From Neorhizobium sp. (GTDB lineage: Bacteria; Pseudomonadota; Alphaproteobacteria; Rhizobiales; Rhizobiaceae): a stretch of DNA of 64,000 nucleotides. Positions 37,698-47,599 of the stretch are shown one piece after another. The notes under the pieces were generated by a model. That model saw nothing but the letters and a program-made list of their open reading frames with translations, searched no databases and had not been told where the DNA came from. A program made the translations under genes and the position numbers. Where the stretch lies: NCBI GenBank assembly GCA_028283725.1, contig JAPWKC010000001.1, positions 62,001 through 126,000 of the forward strand. Direction: 5' to 3'. Positions within the stretch are counted from its first letter, which is position 1, and each line of letters begins with the position of its first letter.

Positions 37698-37747
37698 CAG
37701 GACCTCCTCTTTTGACAATAACAAGGGGAATAGCCGCTGGTGCGTAG

Positions 37748-37842
37748 CCGTCTAATCCCTCCGCCGGTCTTAACCGGATCAGGTTCCGCGGGTTGGCTTT
37801 GCAGCCTCTCAGCCCGTGCGAAACCGCAGGGCACCCCGTTAG
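37748..37842 (-). promoter_or_regulatory. TPP riboswitch (THI box)
   Basis: Read on the minus strand, the conserved blocks appear in order: GGGGTGCCC, GGGCTGAGAGG, ACCCGCGGAACCTGATCC, GGTTAAGACCGGCGGAGGGA. This is a textbook TPP aptamer. It ends about 50 bases before the thiB start codon, so thiBPQ should be shut off when TPP is abundant. Confidence 0.96.
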
Positions 37843-37923
37843 AGCGTCATCAGATTTAGCGGGCGCGGAATTTTCTGGCAAGGGGTATGGGCAGGTCGGA
37901 CGGTTCGGGCCTGCGTCACGCGC

Positions 37924-38313
37924 CTACATGTCCATATACATGACTTCCCAGACATGGCCGTCCAGATCCTGGAAGCTCACTCCATACATGGAGCCCATTT
38001 CAAGATTGGGCTTCCATTCGCTGCCGCCGGCGGCGAGCGCCTTCGCCTTCCAATCGTCCACTTCGGCACGGCTTGTCGCTGACAGGCAGTTGAGCACTTC
38101 CTTGGTCCGGCGTGCGTCGGCGATTTCGGTATTGATGAAGGAGCGGAACTTTTCGTGGTTCAGAAGCATGATGAAGATATGCTCGCTGACGACGATGCAG
38201 CTTGCCGTTTCATCGGAAAAATCGGGGTTCAACGCGAGGCCGAGAGCTTCATAGAAGCGGGTCGCGCGCTTCACGTTTTCAACCGGCAGATTGACGAATA
38301 TCATGCGCATCAT
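37924..38313 (-). CDS. VOC/glyoxalase-like protein
   Basis: A 129-residue protein of the vicinal-oxygen-chelate fold, with beta-alpha-beta-beta-beta units (MIFVNLPVENVKRATRFYEALGL near the start; GVSFQDLDGHVWEVMYMDM at the end). The C-terminal DLDGHVWEV carries the usual metal-ligand Glu. PhnB/bleomycin-resistance-like relatives have many roles, so the reaction is unknown. AAGGAGG lies just before two in-frame ATG codons, 38313 and 38310. It is a single gene beside the riboswitch. Confidence 0.85.
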   Translation of the reverse strand: MMRMIFVNLPVENVKRATRFYEALGLALNPDFSDETASCIVVSEHIFIMLLNHEKFRSFINTEIADARRTKEVLNCLSATSRAEVDDWKAKALAAGGSEWKPNLEMGSMYGVSFQDLDGHVWEVMYMDM

Positions 38314-38388
38314 TTTCCTCCTTCTCCATGACCCGGAGAGATAAGGGGGAAATCAGAAAGGGAAAGATGCTGACCAGCATCCACTCCG

Positions 38389-38799
38389 TCAGACGGTGGT
38401 TTTCGAAAAGACGGTCAATTCCTGCGGGACGAGTGCCAAGCCGCCGGTCCGGTCGGCAATGGCATAGTCGATCGTCTTTTCGAGGGCGTGCGGCATGACC
38501 GGTTTGGTGAGGACGCCCAGCGCGCCTTCGATGCCGCCCGCAACGGCTTCGGGATTGGCGGTCATGAAAATGACCGTCAGGCCGTAATCCTCCGCCAGTT
38601 CGCGGCCGATCTCCGGTCCCGTTTTGCCATCGGAGAGATTGACGTCGACGAAGGCAATGTCGGCGAAAGCGGCCAGAGACATCGCATGCTTGCGACCGCT
38701 TGCAAAGCCTGCAACCTTCAGTCCCAGTTGCTCGATGGTTTCGGCCATGTCCAACGCAATCAAAAACTCATCTTCGACGATGAGTACACGCTGATCCAT
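38389..38799 (-). CDS. single-domain response regulator
   Basis: A 136-residue lone receiver domain. The acidic pair is in VLIVEDEFLIALDM, the phospho-acceptor Asp in AFVDVNLSDG, the Thr switch in VIFMTANPEA and the conserved Lys in VLTKPVMPHALE. There is no output domain, as in CheY-like or phosphorelay proteins. ATG 38799 follows AGGTGAAG; a longer upstream frame lacks support. No histidine kinase is nearby, so the partner is unknown. Confidence 0.87.
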   Translation of the reverse strand: MDQRVLIVEDEFLIALDMAETIEQLGLKVAGFASGRKHAMSLAAFADIAFVDVNLSDGKTGPEIGRELAEDYGLTVIFMTANPEAVAGGIEGALGVLTKPVMPHALEKTIDYAIADRTGGLALVPQELTVFSKTTV

Positions 38800-39004
38800 A
38801 ACTTCACCTGCCAGCCGACGACGCGATACATTGGTCAGCATTGGACATCCCCATTCGGTTTGACGCGACCGGGATGGCACAAGACGATCTGCGCCATTCC
38901 CTTGGCACCCGAACGCGGTTCCCGGATGGTTTGTTCCGTCCTGCGACAAAATAGACAAAATTAAGGTTTTGTTAGTGATAACAGAACCTTAATGGTTTTT
39001 GCCC

Positions 39005-40822
<1,818 letters not shown>

Positions 40823-40829
40823 GTGGCGT

Positions 40830-41480
40830 TCATGCTCCAGAAAAGTCGTGAGGGCGGGCAAGGATGATGGCCCGTCCGCTCTTCAGATGGAATTCGACAG
40901 GGCCTTCCGCAACATTGGAGACGGTGCGGGACGAGCCGAAAGTCAGGGAGTAATCGTTCAGCGGGTAGCGGGCGCCGATGATATCGAGGCCAGCGAGATC
41001 CGACAGGGCAAGGATTGAAAAGAGCGCGTCCTTGGGAAGGTCGAAGGTTTTGACGCCCTTCGGCAGCGGCATCGCCTCCTCGTCGCCCGAGGTTAGCAAC
41101 ACGTCATATCCCTTGTCCGCAAGGCTTGCGGCGTGGAGGAGATGCTGAAGGGCGTGGTCTGTCCTCTCGCCGCCGAGCGCACCGACGAAAATCAGGCGTG
41201 TCGCACCGCGGGCGATCGCTTCTGCCGTTGCGATTTCGCCGTCCGTTTCGCTCTTGGCTACGGGAAATGTCAGGCGTTCGATATCGGGCCAGCGACCGGT
41301 GAGGGCGGCGTCGGAGGAATCGAAATCGCCGACCCACAGCTCCGGTGTGACGCCCAGCGCATCGGCGTGGCGCATGCCGCTGTCGGCGGCGATGACGCGG
41401 CTGCCGGCCACCGCCGCCGTGATGCGGTCGGTGACGGCAAGATTGCCGCCGAGCAGGATTGTGAAGGTCTGGTGCGCCAT
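40830..41480 (-). CDS. thiamine pyrophosphokinase
   Basis: Transfers pyrophosphate from ATP to thiamine to give TPP. The 216-residue protein has the N-terminal TPK motifs LLGGNLAVTD, AADSGMRHA and WVGDFDSS, then SETDGEIA and GALGGERTDHALQHL. The C-terminal domain ends NVAEGPVEFHLKSGRAII. It would act on thiamine imported by ThiBPQ, encoded about 3 kb away but separated by unrelated genes. I prefer ATG 41480 (MAHQTFTILL); ATG 41492 is also open. Confidence 0.9.
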   Translation of the reverse strand: MAHQTFTILLGGNLAVTDRITAAVAGSRVIAADSGMRHADALGVTPELWVGDFDSSDAALTGRWPDIERLTFPVAKSETDGEIATAEAIARGATRLIFVGALGGERTDHALQHLLHAASLADKGYDVLLTSGDEEAMPLPKGVKTFDLPKDALFSILALSDLAGLDIIGARYPLNDYSLTFGSSRTVSNVAEGPVEFHLKSGRAIILARPHDFSGA

Positions 41481-41591
41481 GGCCCTGCCCATAGCGCAAA
41501 GCGGCGAGAAAGGGAAACGCCGGCACCTCTAATTCGACGGTGTGTGGCGCTGGCGCAGGGCTGGCATGCGCAGGGGGCAGTTTTGCTCCCA

Positions 41592-41620
41592 TTGACGCGG
41601 GCGATAGCAAGGCGTATCTG
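41592..41620 (+). promoter_or_regulatory. metA promoter candidate
   Basis: TTGACG (41592-41597), a 17-base spacer and TATCTG (41615-41620) form a good housekeeping-type promoter. The predicted start point is just before the SAM-II aptamer. Confidence 0.6.
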
Positions 41621-41632
41621 AACAACCGTGAA

Positions 41633-41687
41633 TTCGTGGTGATTTGGCCGGCCGGCTTGCAGCCACGTAAAAAAAGTCGCTAAAGGG
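41633..41687 (+). promoter_or_regulatory. SAM-II riboswitch (metA motif)
   Basis: The sequence shows the SAM-II hallmarks: CGTGGTGATTTG, a GC-rich segment ending GGCTTGCAGCCACGT, then AAAAAAAGTCGCTAAAGGG. The CGTGG / CCACG stem and the AAGTCGCTAAA pseudoknot strand are all visible. It lies in the metA leader, where this class was first found in alphaproteobacteria. Confidence 0.95.
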
Positions 41688-41713
41688 CCGCGAGAAGATG
41701 GACTTCACTTCCC

Positions 41714-41750
41714 ACGGGCCGGTTGCGATTTTTCGTTGCCGGCTTTTTGT
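41714..41750 (+). terminator. hairpin with T run between the SAM-II aptamer and metA
   Basis: GCCGG (41718-41722) pairs with CCGGC (41739-41743), with extra GCG/CGT pairing inside, followed by TTTTT. It looks like an intrinsic terminator 20 bases before the metA start, so it may work as an attenuator controlled by the aptamer. Confidence 0.65.
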
Positions 41751-41768
41751 ATTTCGTGGGTTTGAAAC

Positions 41769-42686
41769 ATGCCGATCAAGATTCCCGATACGCTTCCTGC
41801 GTTCAGCACGCTCGTTTCAGAGGGCGTGCGCGTGATGACCGAAACGATGGCTGTGCGGCAGGATATCCGCCCGCTCAAGATCGGCCTGCTCAACCTGATG
41901 CCGAACAAGATCAAGACCGAGATCCAGATGGCGCGCCTTGTCGGCGCCTCGCCGCTGCAGGTGGAATTCTCGCTGGTACGTATCGGCAACCACAAGGCCA
42001 AGAATACGCCGGAAGAGCATCTTTTCTCGTTCTACGAGACCTGGGAAGAGGTGAAGGACCGCAAGTTCGACGGTTTCATCATCACCGGTGCGCCGGTGGA
42101 GACGATGGCCTACGAGGACGTCACCTACTGGCAGGACATGCAGAAGATCCTCGACTGGACGGAAACCAACGTCCATTCGACGATGAATGTCTGCTGGGGC
42201 GCAATGGCGGCGATCTATCACTTCCACGGCGTGCCGAAACATGCGCTGAAGGAAAAGGCGTTCGGCGTCTACCGGCACCGGAACCTTGCGCCGTCGTCGA
42301 TTTATCTCAGCGGCTTTTCCGACGACTTCCAGGTGCCGGTATCGCGCTGGACGGAAGTGCGGCGCGACGACGTGGAGAAGGTCGGCGGACTGGAAATCCT
42401 GATGGAATCCGAGGAAATGGGCCTTTGCCTCGTGCAGGAGGACAAGGGGCGGCGGCTCTATATGTTCAACCATGTGGAATACGATTCCACCTCGCTTTCC
42501 GACGAGTATTTCCGTGATGTGAATGCCGGCATTCCGATCAAGATGCCGCATAACTATTTTCCGCATAACGACGATACGCTGGTGCCGCTCAATCGCTGGC
42601 GCAGCCATGCACATCTTCTGTTCGGCAACTGGATCAACGAGATCTACCAGACGACGCCGTATGATCTGGAGAAGATCGGGAACTGA
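41769..42686 (+). CDS. metA: homoserine O-acyltransferase MetA
   Basis: Acylates homoserine (with acetyl- or succinyl-CoA) at the entry to methionine synthesis. The 305-residue protein starts [12 protein letters not shown], has [16 protein letters not shown], the Cys nucleophile in NVCWGAMAA, and [18 protein letters not shown]. Relatives from Agrobacterium use acetyl-CoA despite the MetA fold, so the acyl donor cannot be assumed. It is controlled by the SAM-II riboswitch in its leader. The ribosome site is weak. Confidence 0.96.
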   Translation: MPIKIPDTLPAFSTLVSEGVRVMTETMAVRQDIRPLKIGLLNLMPNKIKTEIQMARLVGASPLQVEFSLVRIGNHKAKNTPEEHLFSFYETWEEVKDRKFDGFIITGAPVETMAYEDVTYWQDMQKILDWTETNVHSTMNVCWGAMAAIYHFHGVPKHALKEKAFGVYRHRNLAPSSIYLSGFSDDFQVPVSRWTEVRRDDVEKVGGLEILMESEEMGLCLVQEDKGRRLYMFNHVEYDSTSLSDEYFRDVNAGIPIKMPHNYFPHNDDTLVPLNRWRSHAHLLFGNWINEIYQTTPYDLEKIGN

Positions 42687-42773
42687 CCCGATCGCATCGA
42701 GGCCGTGCCATCGCTGTTGCGGCGCGGCGCAAAATCGCGCAGGTTCTCCGCCATTCAAGGGAGGAGATATGCC

Positions 42774-43796
42774 ATGGCTGAGCAGGCGTTCGAGGTTTTC
42801 GGCACGACGGGCAAGGGAGAGCCTGTCTACCGGGTGCGGATTTCCGGCGGTGGGCTGACGGCCTACGTGATTAGCTGGGGGGCGATCATCCAGGATCTGC
42901 GGCTCGACGGGCACCAGCCACCACTGGTGCTCGGCTTCGAGCGTTTCGAGTATTATCCCCTCTATTCGCCGAATTTCGGCGCCACGCCCGGCCGTTATGC
43001 CAACCGTATCGGCGATGGTCGCTTCACGCTCGATGGCAAATCCTATCAGCTGGAGCTCAACGAGGGGGGCGTCACGCACCTGCATGGCGGCAGCGACGGT
43101 CTTGCGCTGCAGAACTGGACGATCGTCGAGCATGATCCCGACCGCGTGGTTTTGCGGGTCGTCGATCCCGACGGGCGTGCCGGCTACCCCGGCAACTGCA
43201 CCGTGACGGCCACCTATACCTTGAAGGAGCAGGGTACGCTTTGCGTCGTCTATGAGACGGTGACGGATCAGCCGACGCTCGCCAACATCTGCCAGCACAC
43301 CTATTTCAATCTCGACGGGCGCGACGATGCGCTGGACCACGATATCATGATCGCCGCCGATCAGGTGACGATCGTCGATGAGAGGCAGGTGCCGACCGGT
43401 GCGCTGCTGGATGTTTCGGGAACGGCGTTCGACCTGCGCGAGATGGGGCCGATGCGGCGAGCCGACAGTGGCGAACAGGTTCTGTTCGACCATAATTTCT
43501 GCCTGTCTGCGGAGCGAACCGAAAAGCGTTCGGTGGCGCTGGCACGCAGCCTGCATTCCGGCGTGTCGCTTGAAGTCAGAACCACGGAGCCGGGTGTCCA
43601 GCTTTATGCCGGCTTCAAGATGAAGCACATGCCCGTGCCCGGTCTCGATGGCCGGCAGTACGGTCCGTTTGCCGGCTTCTGCCTGGAGACGCAGGTCTGG
43701 CCGGACGCGATCAATCACGACGGCTTCCCCGACGCCGTGCTGCGGCCCGGCCAGATGCTGCGACAGGAGACGGACTACGTCTTCCTGAAGAGCTGA
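42774..43796 (+). CDS. galM: aldose 1-epimerase (mutarotase)
   Basis: Interconverts alpha and beta anomers of hexoses. The 340-residue beta-sandwich protein has GRYANRIGDGRF with the substrate Asn-Arg pair, LHGGSDGLALQNW, the catalytic His in ICQHTYFNLDG and the catalytic Glu in GFCLETQVWPDAINH. The start is ATG 42774 after GGGAGGAGA; the longer frame from 42705 is not supported. It lies 87 bases after metA, with no functional link evident. Confidence 0.93.
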   Translation: MAEQAFEVFGTTGKGEPVYRVRISGGGLTAYVISWGAIIQDLRLDGHQPPLVLGFERFEYYPLYSPNFGATPGRYANRIGDGRFTLDGKSYQLELNEGGVTHLHGGSDGLALQNWTIVEHDPDRVVLRVVDPDGRAGYPGNCTVTATYTLKEQGTLCVVYETVTDQPTLANICQHTYFNLDGRDDALDHDIMIAADQVTIVDERQVPTGALLDVSGTAFDLREMGPMRRADSGEQVLFDHNFCLSAERTEKRSVALARSLHSGVSLEVRTTEPGVQLYAGFKMKHMPVPGLDGRQYGPFAGFCLETQVWPDAINHDGFPDAVLRPGQMLRQETDYVFLKS

Positions 43797-43882
43797 CCGA
43801 TCGATAGGAGAACGGCAGACGGTGGTGCGGTGGGCAAGACTGCCGCATCCTTTCCGACGTGGTGCGCCGTCGCTTTTCCGAA

Positions 43883-43984
43883 TTACTTGCTGCCGCGGCC
43901 CATGTCCCACATGACCCAGCGGAAAAAGAAATAGACGGCAAGTGCGCCGCAAATAAGCGGCAAGAGATTGCTGATATCGTGCAT
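43883..43984 (-). CDS. 33-residue single-pass membrane peptide
   Basis: A very small open frame on the minus strand: MHDISNLLPLICGALAVYFF, then FRWVMWDMGRGSK, then TAA. It is preceded by GGGGGAATTG as a ribosome site. One hydrophobic segment (residues 6-21) is followed by aromatic and positively charged residues, as expected of a membrane peptide with a cytoplasmic C-terminus. The frame is convergent with galM. I do not recognise the family. Conservation at synonymous sites in relatives would decide whether it is real. Confidence 0.5.
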   Translation of the reverse strand: MHDISNLLPLICGALAVYFFFRWVMWDMGRGSK

Positions 43985-44143
43985 CAATTCCCCCTGTATT
44001 CGTCTAGGGTGAAAATACAGGTGAACTATAGTTTTGAAAAATACTTTGATTACTTTAAGTTAACGACAATATTTCAGAATATTATTGAATGTTGAATTAT
44101 GTGGTGCTTCGGGGAGGGCGCCGGCAATGTGCTGGTGGCCGTC

Positions 44144-44362
44144 TCAATTGCCCGTCGTACACTCCATGTCTTCCTGTGGTGTCGTGCATTCGGTGACAGC
44201 AAGGTCTGCTGTGATATCCTTGCGGATGAAGTCCAGCGGAATGCGTTCCACGCGGGCATAGGCGACAACGGTCGTATCCGCCGCATCGGCAGGCGCCCAT
44301 GGGGCCGATATCGAGATGGTCGCGAAAGCGGCGGCGAGGCATGTCCGTATCGTCGGTATCAT
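44144..44362 (-). CDS. putative small secreted protein (72 residues)
   Basis: ATG 44362 begins MIPTIRTCLAAAFATISISA, a convincing Sec signal with cleavage near ADA. The mature part of about 45 residues starts DTTVVAYARVERIPLDFIRK, contains two Cys (ECTTPQEDMEC), which could form a disulfide, and ends in CTTGN. AGGAAA lies just upstream. The longer frame runs into the tRNA gene and is not real. I do not recognise the family. It lies between galM and tRNA-Gly in an area of few genes. Confidence 0.5.
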   Translation of the reverse strand: MIPTIRTCLAAAFATISISAPWAPADAADTTVVAYARVERIPLDFIRKDITADLAVTECTTPQEDMECTTGN

Positions 44363-44590
44363 GATTTTCCTGGCGATCGGATGGCGCTCAGTGAGGCGCT
44401 CCGCTCTGAAAAGATTTTTCGTGGTACGGCAAATTATCTCTACCGAGCGCTGCCGGCAGACGGGGCACGGTATGAAGAGTGGTGATCCGCAAAATTTCGA
44501 TGCTGGAGTTTCCGGTGAGGAATATAGCCGATACGGCCAATATCCTTCGTTGTTTCCCTTGAAGGGAATGTTTTCACATCGGAGAGAAAT

Positions 44591-44665
44591 TGGAGCGGGC
44601 GAAGGGATTCGAACCCTCGACCCCAACCTTGGCAAGGTTGTGCTCTACCCCTGAGCTACGCCCGC
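44591..44665 (-). tRNA. tRNA-Gly (anticodon GCC)
   Basis: Minus strand: acceptor arm GCGGGCG / CGCCCGC, D arm GCTCAGGGGTAGAGC, anticodon loop TTGCCAA with GCC, T arm GAGGGTTCGAATCCC, and an encoded CCA end. All arms pair well. Confidence 0.97.
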
Positions 44666-45003
44666 TCATCATTCCATCGGTTCGGGGTAGTTAGCTGAAC
44701 CGTGGGCCGCGGCTCGTTGCCGGCGACGAGGCGGTATATGGCCTAGACCGTTTTCAAATGCAACAGAGAAATGACGACCATGGCCGGGAAATTTGTATTT
44801 TTTAGTCAAGTAGATGAAATTATTCGTTTATTTGGAGAAATTTTTGCGGGTAAGAACCTGCCGCATCCGTTCCTGCCTATGGTGTCGTCTCACAGGCTTC
44901 ATGCGAACATCGTCCGTCAGCGCCCGCGGATGGCGTTACCAGCGCTTGGCGATGCCGGTGGTTGCTCCTATAGTCCGGCCGCCTACCAACAGAGCATTTC
45001 GAT
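44666..45003. other. gene-free gap between tRNA-Gly and the YbaK gene
   Basis: About 340 bases. The part near 44770-44870 is unusually AT-rich for this genome. A plus-strand frame there (from 44771) has atypical codon use and no recognisable family, so I leave it out. The region probably holds promoters in both directions. Confidence 0.5.
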
Positions 45004-45513
45004 ATGACCGATACTGCGCCCAAAACTGCCGAGGATCTCTTCCAGTTTCTCGACAGCCTGAATATTTCGCATACGACCAAGCGCCATGCGCCAGTCTTCA
45101 CCGTTGCCGAATCCGAGAGCCTGCGTGACGAGGTCCCTGGCGGCCATACCAAGAACCTTTTCGTCAAGGACAAGAAGGACCAGTATTTCGTTCTGACCGT
45201 CGAGGAACGTGCGGCCGTCGATCTGAAATCCGTGCATAAGGTCATCGGCGCTGCGAGCCGCGTTTCGTTCGGCAAGCCCGAAAAGATGCTGGAGTTTCTC
45301 GGTGTCGTTCCGGGATCCGTCACCGTCTTCGGTGCGTTCAGCGACACGCATCACAATGTGACCTTCGTTCTCGACGAAGACCTGATGAAGCATGAGATCA
45401 TCAATGGTCATCCCTTGTCGAACGATGCGACGACCTCGATCGGACGCGACGATCTCCTGCGCTTTCTTGAGGCGACAGGTCACACGCCGCTTGTCTTGAA
45501 AGTCACTGACTGA
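45004..45513 (+). CDS. YbaK/ProX-type aminoacyl-tRNA deacylase
   Basis: A 169-residue free-standing editing domain that hydrolyses mischarged tRNA-Pro (Ala- or Cys-tRNA-Pro) in the cytosol. It has the family elements ESLRDEVPGGHTKNLFVKDKK, the usual region of the catalytic Lys, FVLTVEERAAVDLK and a late ASRVSFGKPEKMLEFLGVVPGSVTVFG. The ATG follows CATTTCGAT with no strong ribosome site. Substrate class (Ala or Cys) cannot be told by eye. Confidence 0.9.
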   Translation: MTDTAPKTAEDLFQFLDSLNISHTTKRHAPVFTVAESESLRDEVPGGHTKNLFVKDKKDQYFVLTVEERAAVDLKSVHKVIGAASRVSFGKPEKMLEFLGVVPGSVTVFGAFSDTHHNVTFVLDEDLMKHEIINGHPLSNDATTSIGRDDLLRFLEATGHTPLVLKVTD

Positions 45514-45570
45514 CATACGATCTTTGCGTCATTCGAGAGACGCGGTACAAAGAGCACCGGGAGAACATTC

Positions 45571-46566
45571 ATGAGTGGCGATAACAATCCCTATGGCGGT
45601 TCATTCGGTGCCGGCTCGTATTTCGGCCAATCGAATGCTTCGGTGAATTTCGGTTCGGCTCACGCCCCCGTCGCTGTGCCGGCGACGGAAGGGCATGTGT
45701 CCGATACCAGCACGGCTGGCTTTGCCAAGGACGTGCTGGAGGCTTCGCAGCACCAGCCGATCCTCGTCGATTTCTGGGCGCCGTGGTGCGGCCCCTGCAA
45801 GCAGTTGACGCCGGTGCTGGAAAAGGTCGTCAACGACGCCCAGGGGCGCGTCAAGCTCGTCAAGATGAATATCGACGATCATCCTACAATTCCGGGTCAG
45901 CTCGGCATCCAGTCCATCCCGGCCGTTATCGCCTTCGTCGATGGCCGGCCGGTCGATGGTTTCATGGGTGCGGTCCCCGAAAGCCAGGTTCGCGAGTTCA
46001 TCGAAAAGGTGGCCGGCCCCGAGGGGCAGGATCAGGCGGCCGAGATCGAAGCGGTGCTTGCCGATGCCGACCAGCTTTTGGTGGATCAGGATGTGCAGGG
46101 CGCAGCGCAGCTTTACGGCGCGGTGCTGCAGGCCGATCCAGACAATGCCAAGGCTGCTGCCGGCATGATGCAGTGCCTTCTTGCCATGGGCGAGACGGAA
46201 CGTGCCGGGCAGATGCTCTCCTCCATTCCCGAAGAGATGGCAGCGGATCCGGCCATCCAGTCGGTCGCCACCAGACTTGCGCAGATCGAGGAAGCGCGAA
46301 AGCTGGGCGACCCGGTTGCGCTGAGCTTGCAGCTTGAGGCCAATCCCGACGATCACGAGGCGCGCGTCAAACTTGCCAAGATCCTCAATGTGCAAGGCGA
46401 TCGCGAGCAGGCGGCCGAGCACCTGCTGACCGTCATGCGCAAGGATCGCACCTTCGATGACGATGGAGCGCGCCGCGAGCTTCTGCAGTTCTTCGACGTC
46501 TGGGGTCCGAAGGATCCGGCAACGATTGCGGCCCGCCGGAAGCTCTCTTCCATCCTGTTTTCGTAA
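45571..46566 (+). CDS. thioredoxin-TPR chaperedoxin (CnoX/YbbN-like)
   Basis: A 331-residue protein. A thioredoxin domain (about 45-155) with the active WCGPC at residues 72-76 is fused to tetratricopeptide-like helices (about 165-330; DADQLLVDQDVQGAAQLYGA, HEARVKLAKILNVQGDREQA). This is the YbbN/CnoX layout, a holdase for proteins threatened by oxidation. Unlike E. coli YbbN it keeps both redox cysteines. GGGAGAA lies before the ATG. It is followed by two small genes on the same strand. Confidence 0.9.
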   Translation: MSGDNNPYGGSFGAGSYFGQSNASVNFGSAHAPVAVPATEGHVSDTSTAGFAKDVLEASQHQPILVDFWAPWCGPCKQLTPVLEKVVNDAQGRVKLVKMNIDDHPTIPGQLGIQSIPAVIAFVDGRPVDGFMGAVPESQVREFIEKVAGPEGQDQAAEIEAVLADADQLLVDQDVQGAAQLYGAVLQADPDNAKAAAGMMQCLLAMGETERAGQMLSSIPEEMAADPAIQSVATRLAQIEEARKLGDPVALSLQLEANPDDHEARVKLAKILNVQGDREQAAEHLLTVMRKDRTFDDDGARRELLQFFDVWGPKDPATIAARRKLSSILFS

Positions 46567-46705
46567 ATTCGCCTGAGGCGGTCGTGATCTTGCAGGTCTC
46601 CTGCGCTGTTCACACCAAATCGCCCTTGCGATCCGATGCCGCTGCTCCACATTATGGAGACCGGCGGGTTGCCCGCCGTTTCGTGGCTTGGGAGGTTTCC
46701 GATCC

Positions 46706-47383
46706 ATGCATGTGGGAAATGCTCGTTACCTGAAACAGGAAGATCTGCCGGCGCAAATTCCGGTGTTTCCTCTGACAGGGGCTCTACTTCTGCCGGGCGG
46801 TCAGTTGCCGCTCAATATTTTCGAACCCCGCTATCTCGCGATGTTCGATGCGGCTCTCGTCGGTAACCGCCTGATCGGTATCGTGCAGCCGTCCCTGACC
46901 GACACGGCGGCGAAAGGCGATCCGTCACGCTCCGCGCTGGCGCCGATCGGCTGCATCGGGCGGATCACGTCGTTTGCAGAGACCGGCGATGGTCGCTACA
47001 TCGCGTCCATCAGCGGCATTTGCCGGTTCAGGCTTCTGGACGAGGTCGGCGAGGGGCATCCTTTCCGCACGTTCCGGACGGCGCCTTTCCTTTCCGATCT
47101 CGATACGGATGAGGATGAGGCCTCTGTCGACAGGCCGCGTCTGCTGCGGGTTTTCAGGGCCTATCTCGATGCCCACAATCTCGAAGCGGACTGGGAGAGT
47201 ATCGAGCGGGCCGGCAACAAGACGCTGGTCAACTCTCTCTCGATGATGTCGCCCTTCGGCCCTGCGGAAAAGCAGGCGCTGCTGGAAGCGCCCGATCTCA
47301 AGGTTCGCTCGGAAACGCTGATCGCGATCACGGAAATCCTGCTGGCACGCGGCCAGAGTGAAACCGATACGATCCTGCAATAG
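46706..47383 (+). CDS. Lon N-terminal (LON substrate-binding) domain protein
   Basis: A 225-residue protein made of a LON substrate-binding domain without the AAA or protease parts of Lon. It has the family motifs IPVFPLTGALLLPGGQLPLNIFEPRY and GCIGRITSFAETGDGRY. Its function is unknown; stand-alone LON domains are presumed to bind unfolded substrates. ATG 46706 follows GGGAGG. It lies 139 bases after the thioredoxin-TPR gene, which also handles unfolded proteins. Confidence 0.87.
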   Translation: MHVGNARYLKQEDLPAQIPVFPLTGALLLPGGQLPLNIFEPRYLAMFDAALVGNRLIGIVQPSLTDTAAKGDPSRSALAPIGCIGRITSFAETGDGRYIASISGICRFRLLDEVGEGHPFRTFRTAPFLSDLDTDEDEASVDRPRLLRVFRAYLDAHNLEADWESIERAGNKTLVNSLSMMSPFGPAEKQALLEAPDLKVRSETLIAITEILLARGQSETDTILQ

Positions 47384-47401
47384 AAACGAAACAGATCCCG
47401 A

Positions 47402-47590
47402 ATGGACGAAAAGCTCAGCAAGGTCGATCCCAAGCTCCTCGATCTCCTCGTGTGCCCTCTGACCAAGGGCAGGCTTTCGCTGAACCGCGACAGCAACGAG
47501 CTGATCTCGGAGGCAGCCCGACTGGCCTATCCGATCCGGGACGGCATCCCGATCATGCTGATCTCGGAAGCCCGCAAGATTTTCGACTGA
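47402..47590 (+). CDS. Trm112-like small protein (UPF0434)
   Basis: A 62-residue protein: [20 protein letters not shown], then [17 protein letters not shown]. This is the bacterial Trm112/YcaR fold. It keeps only one Cys of the zinc site (CPLTK), so it probably does not bind zinc. Its partner is unknown. It begins 18 bases after the LON-domain gene, in the same operon. Confidence 0.9.
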   Translation: MDEKLSKVDPKLLDLLVCPLTKGRLSLNRDSNELISEAARLAYPIRDGIPIMLISEARKIFD

Positions 47591-47599
47591 TTACGACGG

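Noticed and set aside
44771-45007. 78-codon AT-rich frame before the YbaK gene
   Set aside because: Codon use changes from AT-rich to GC-rich along its length, it overlaps the next start, and no family is recognisable.
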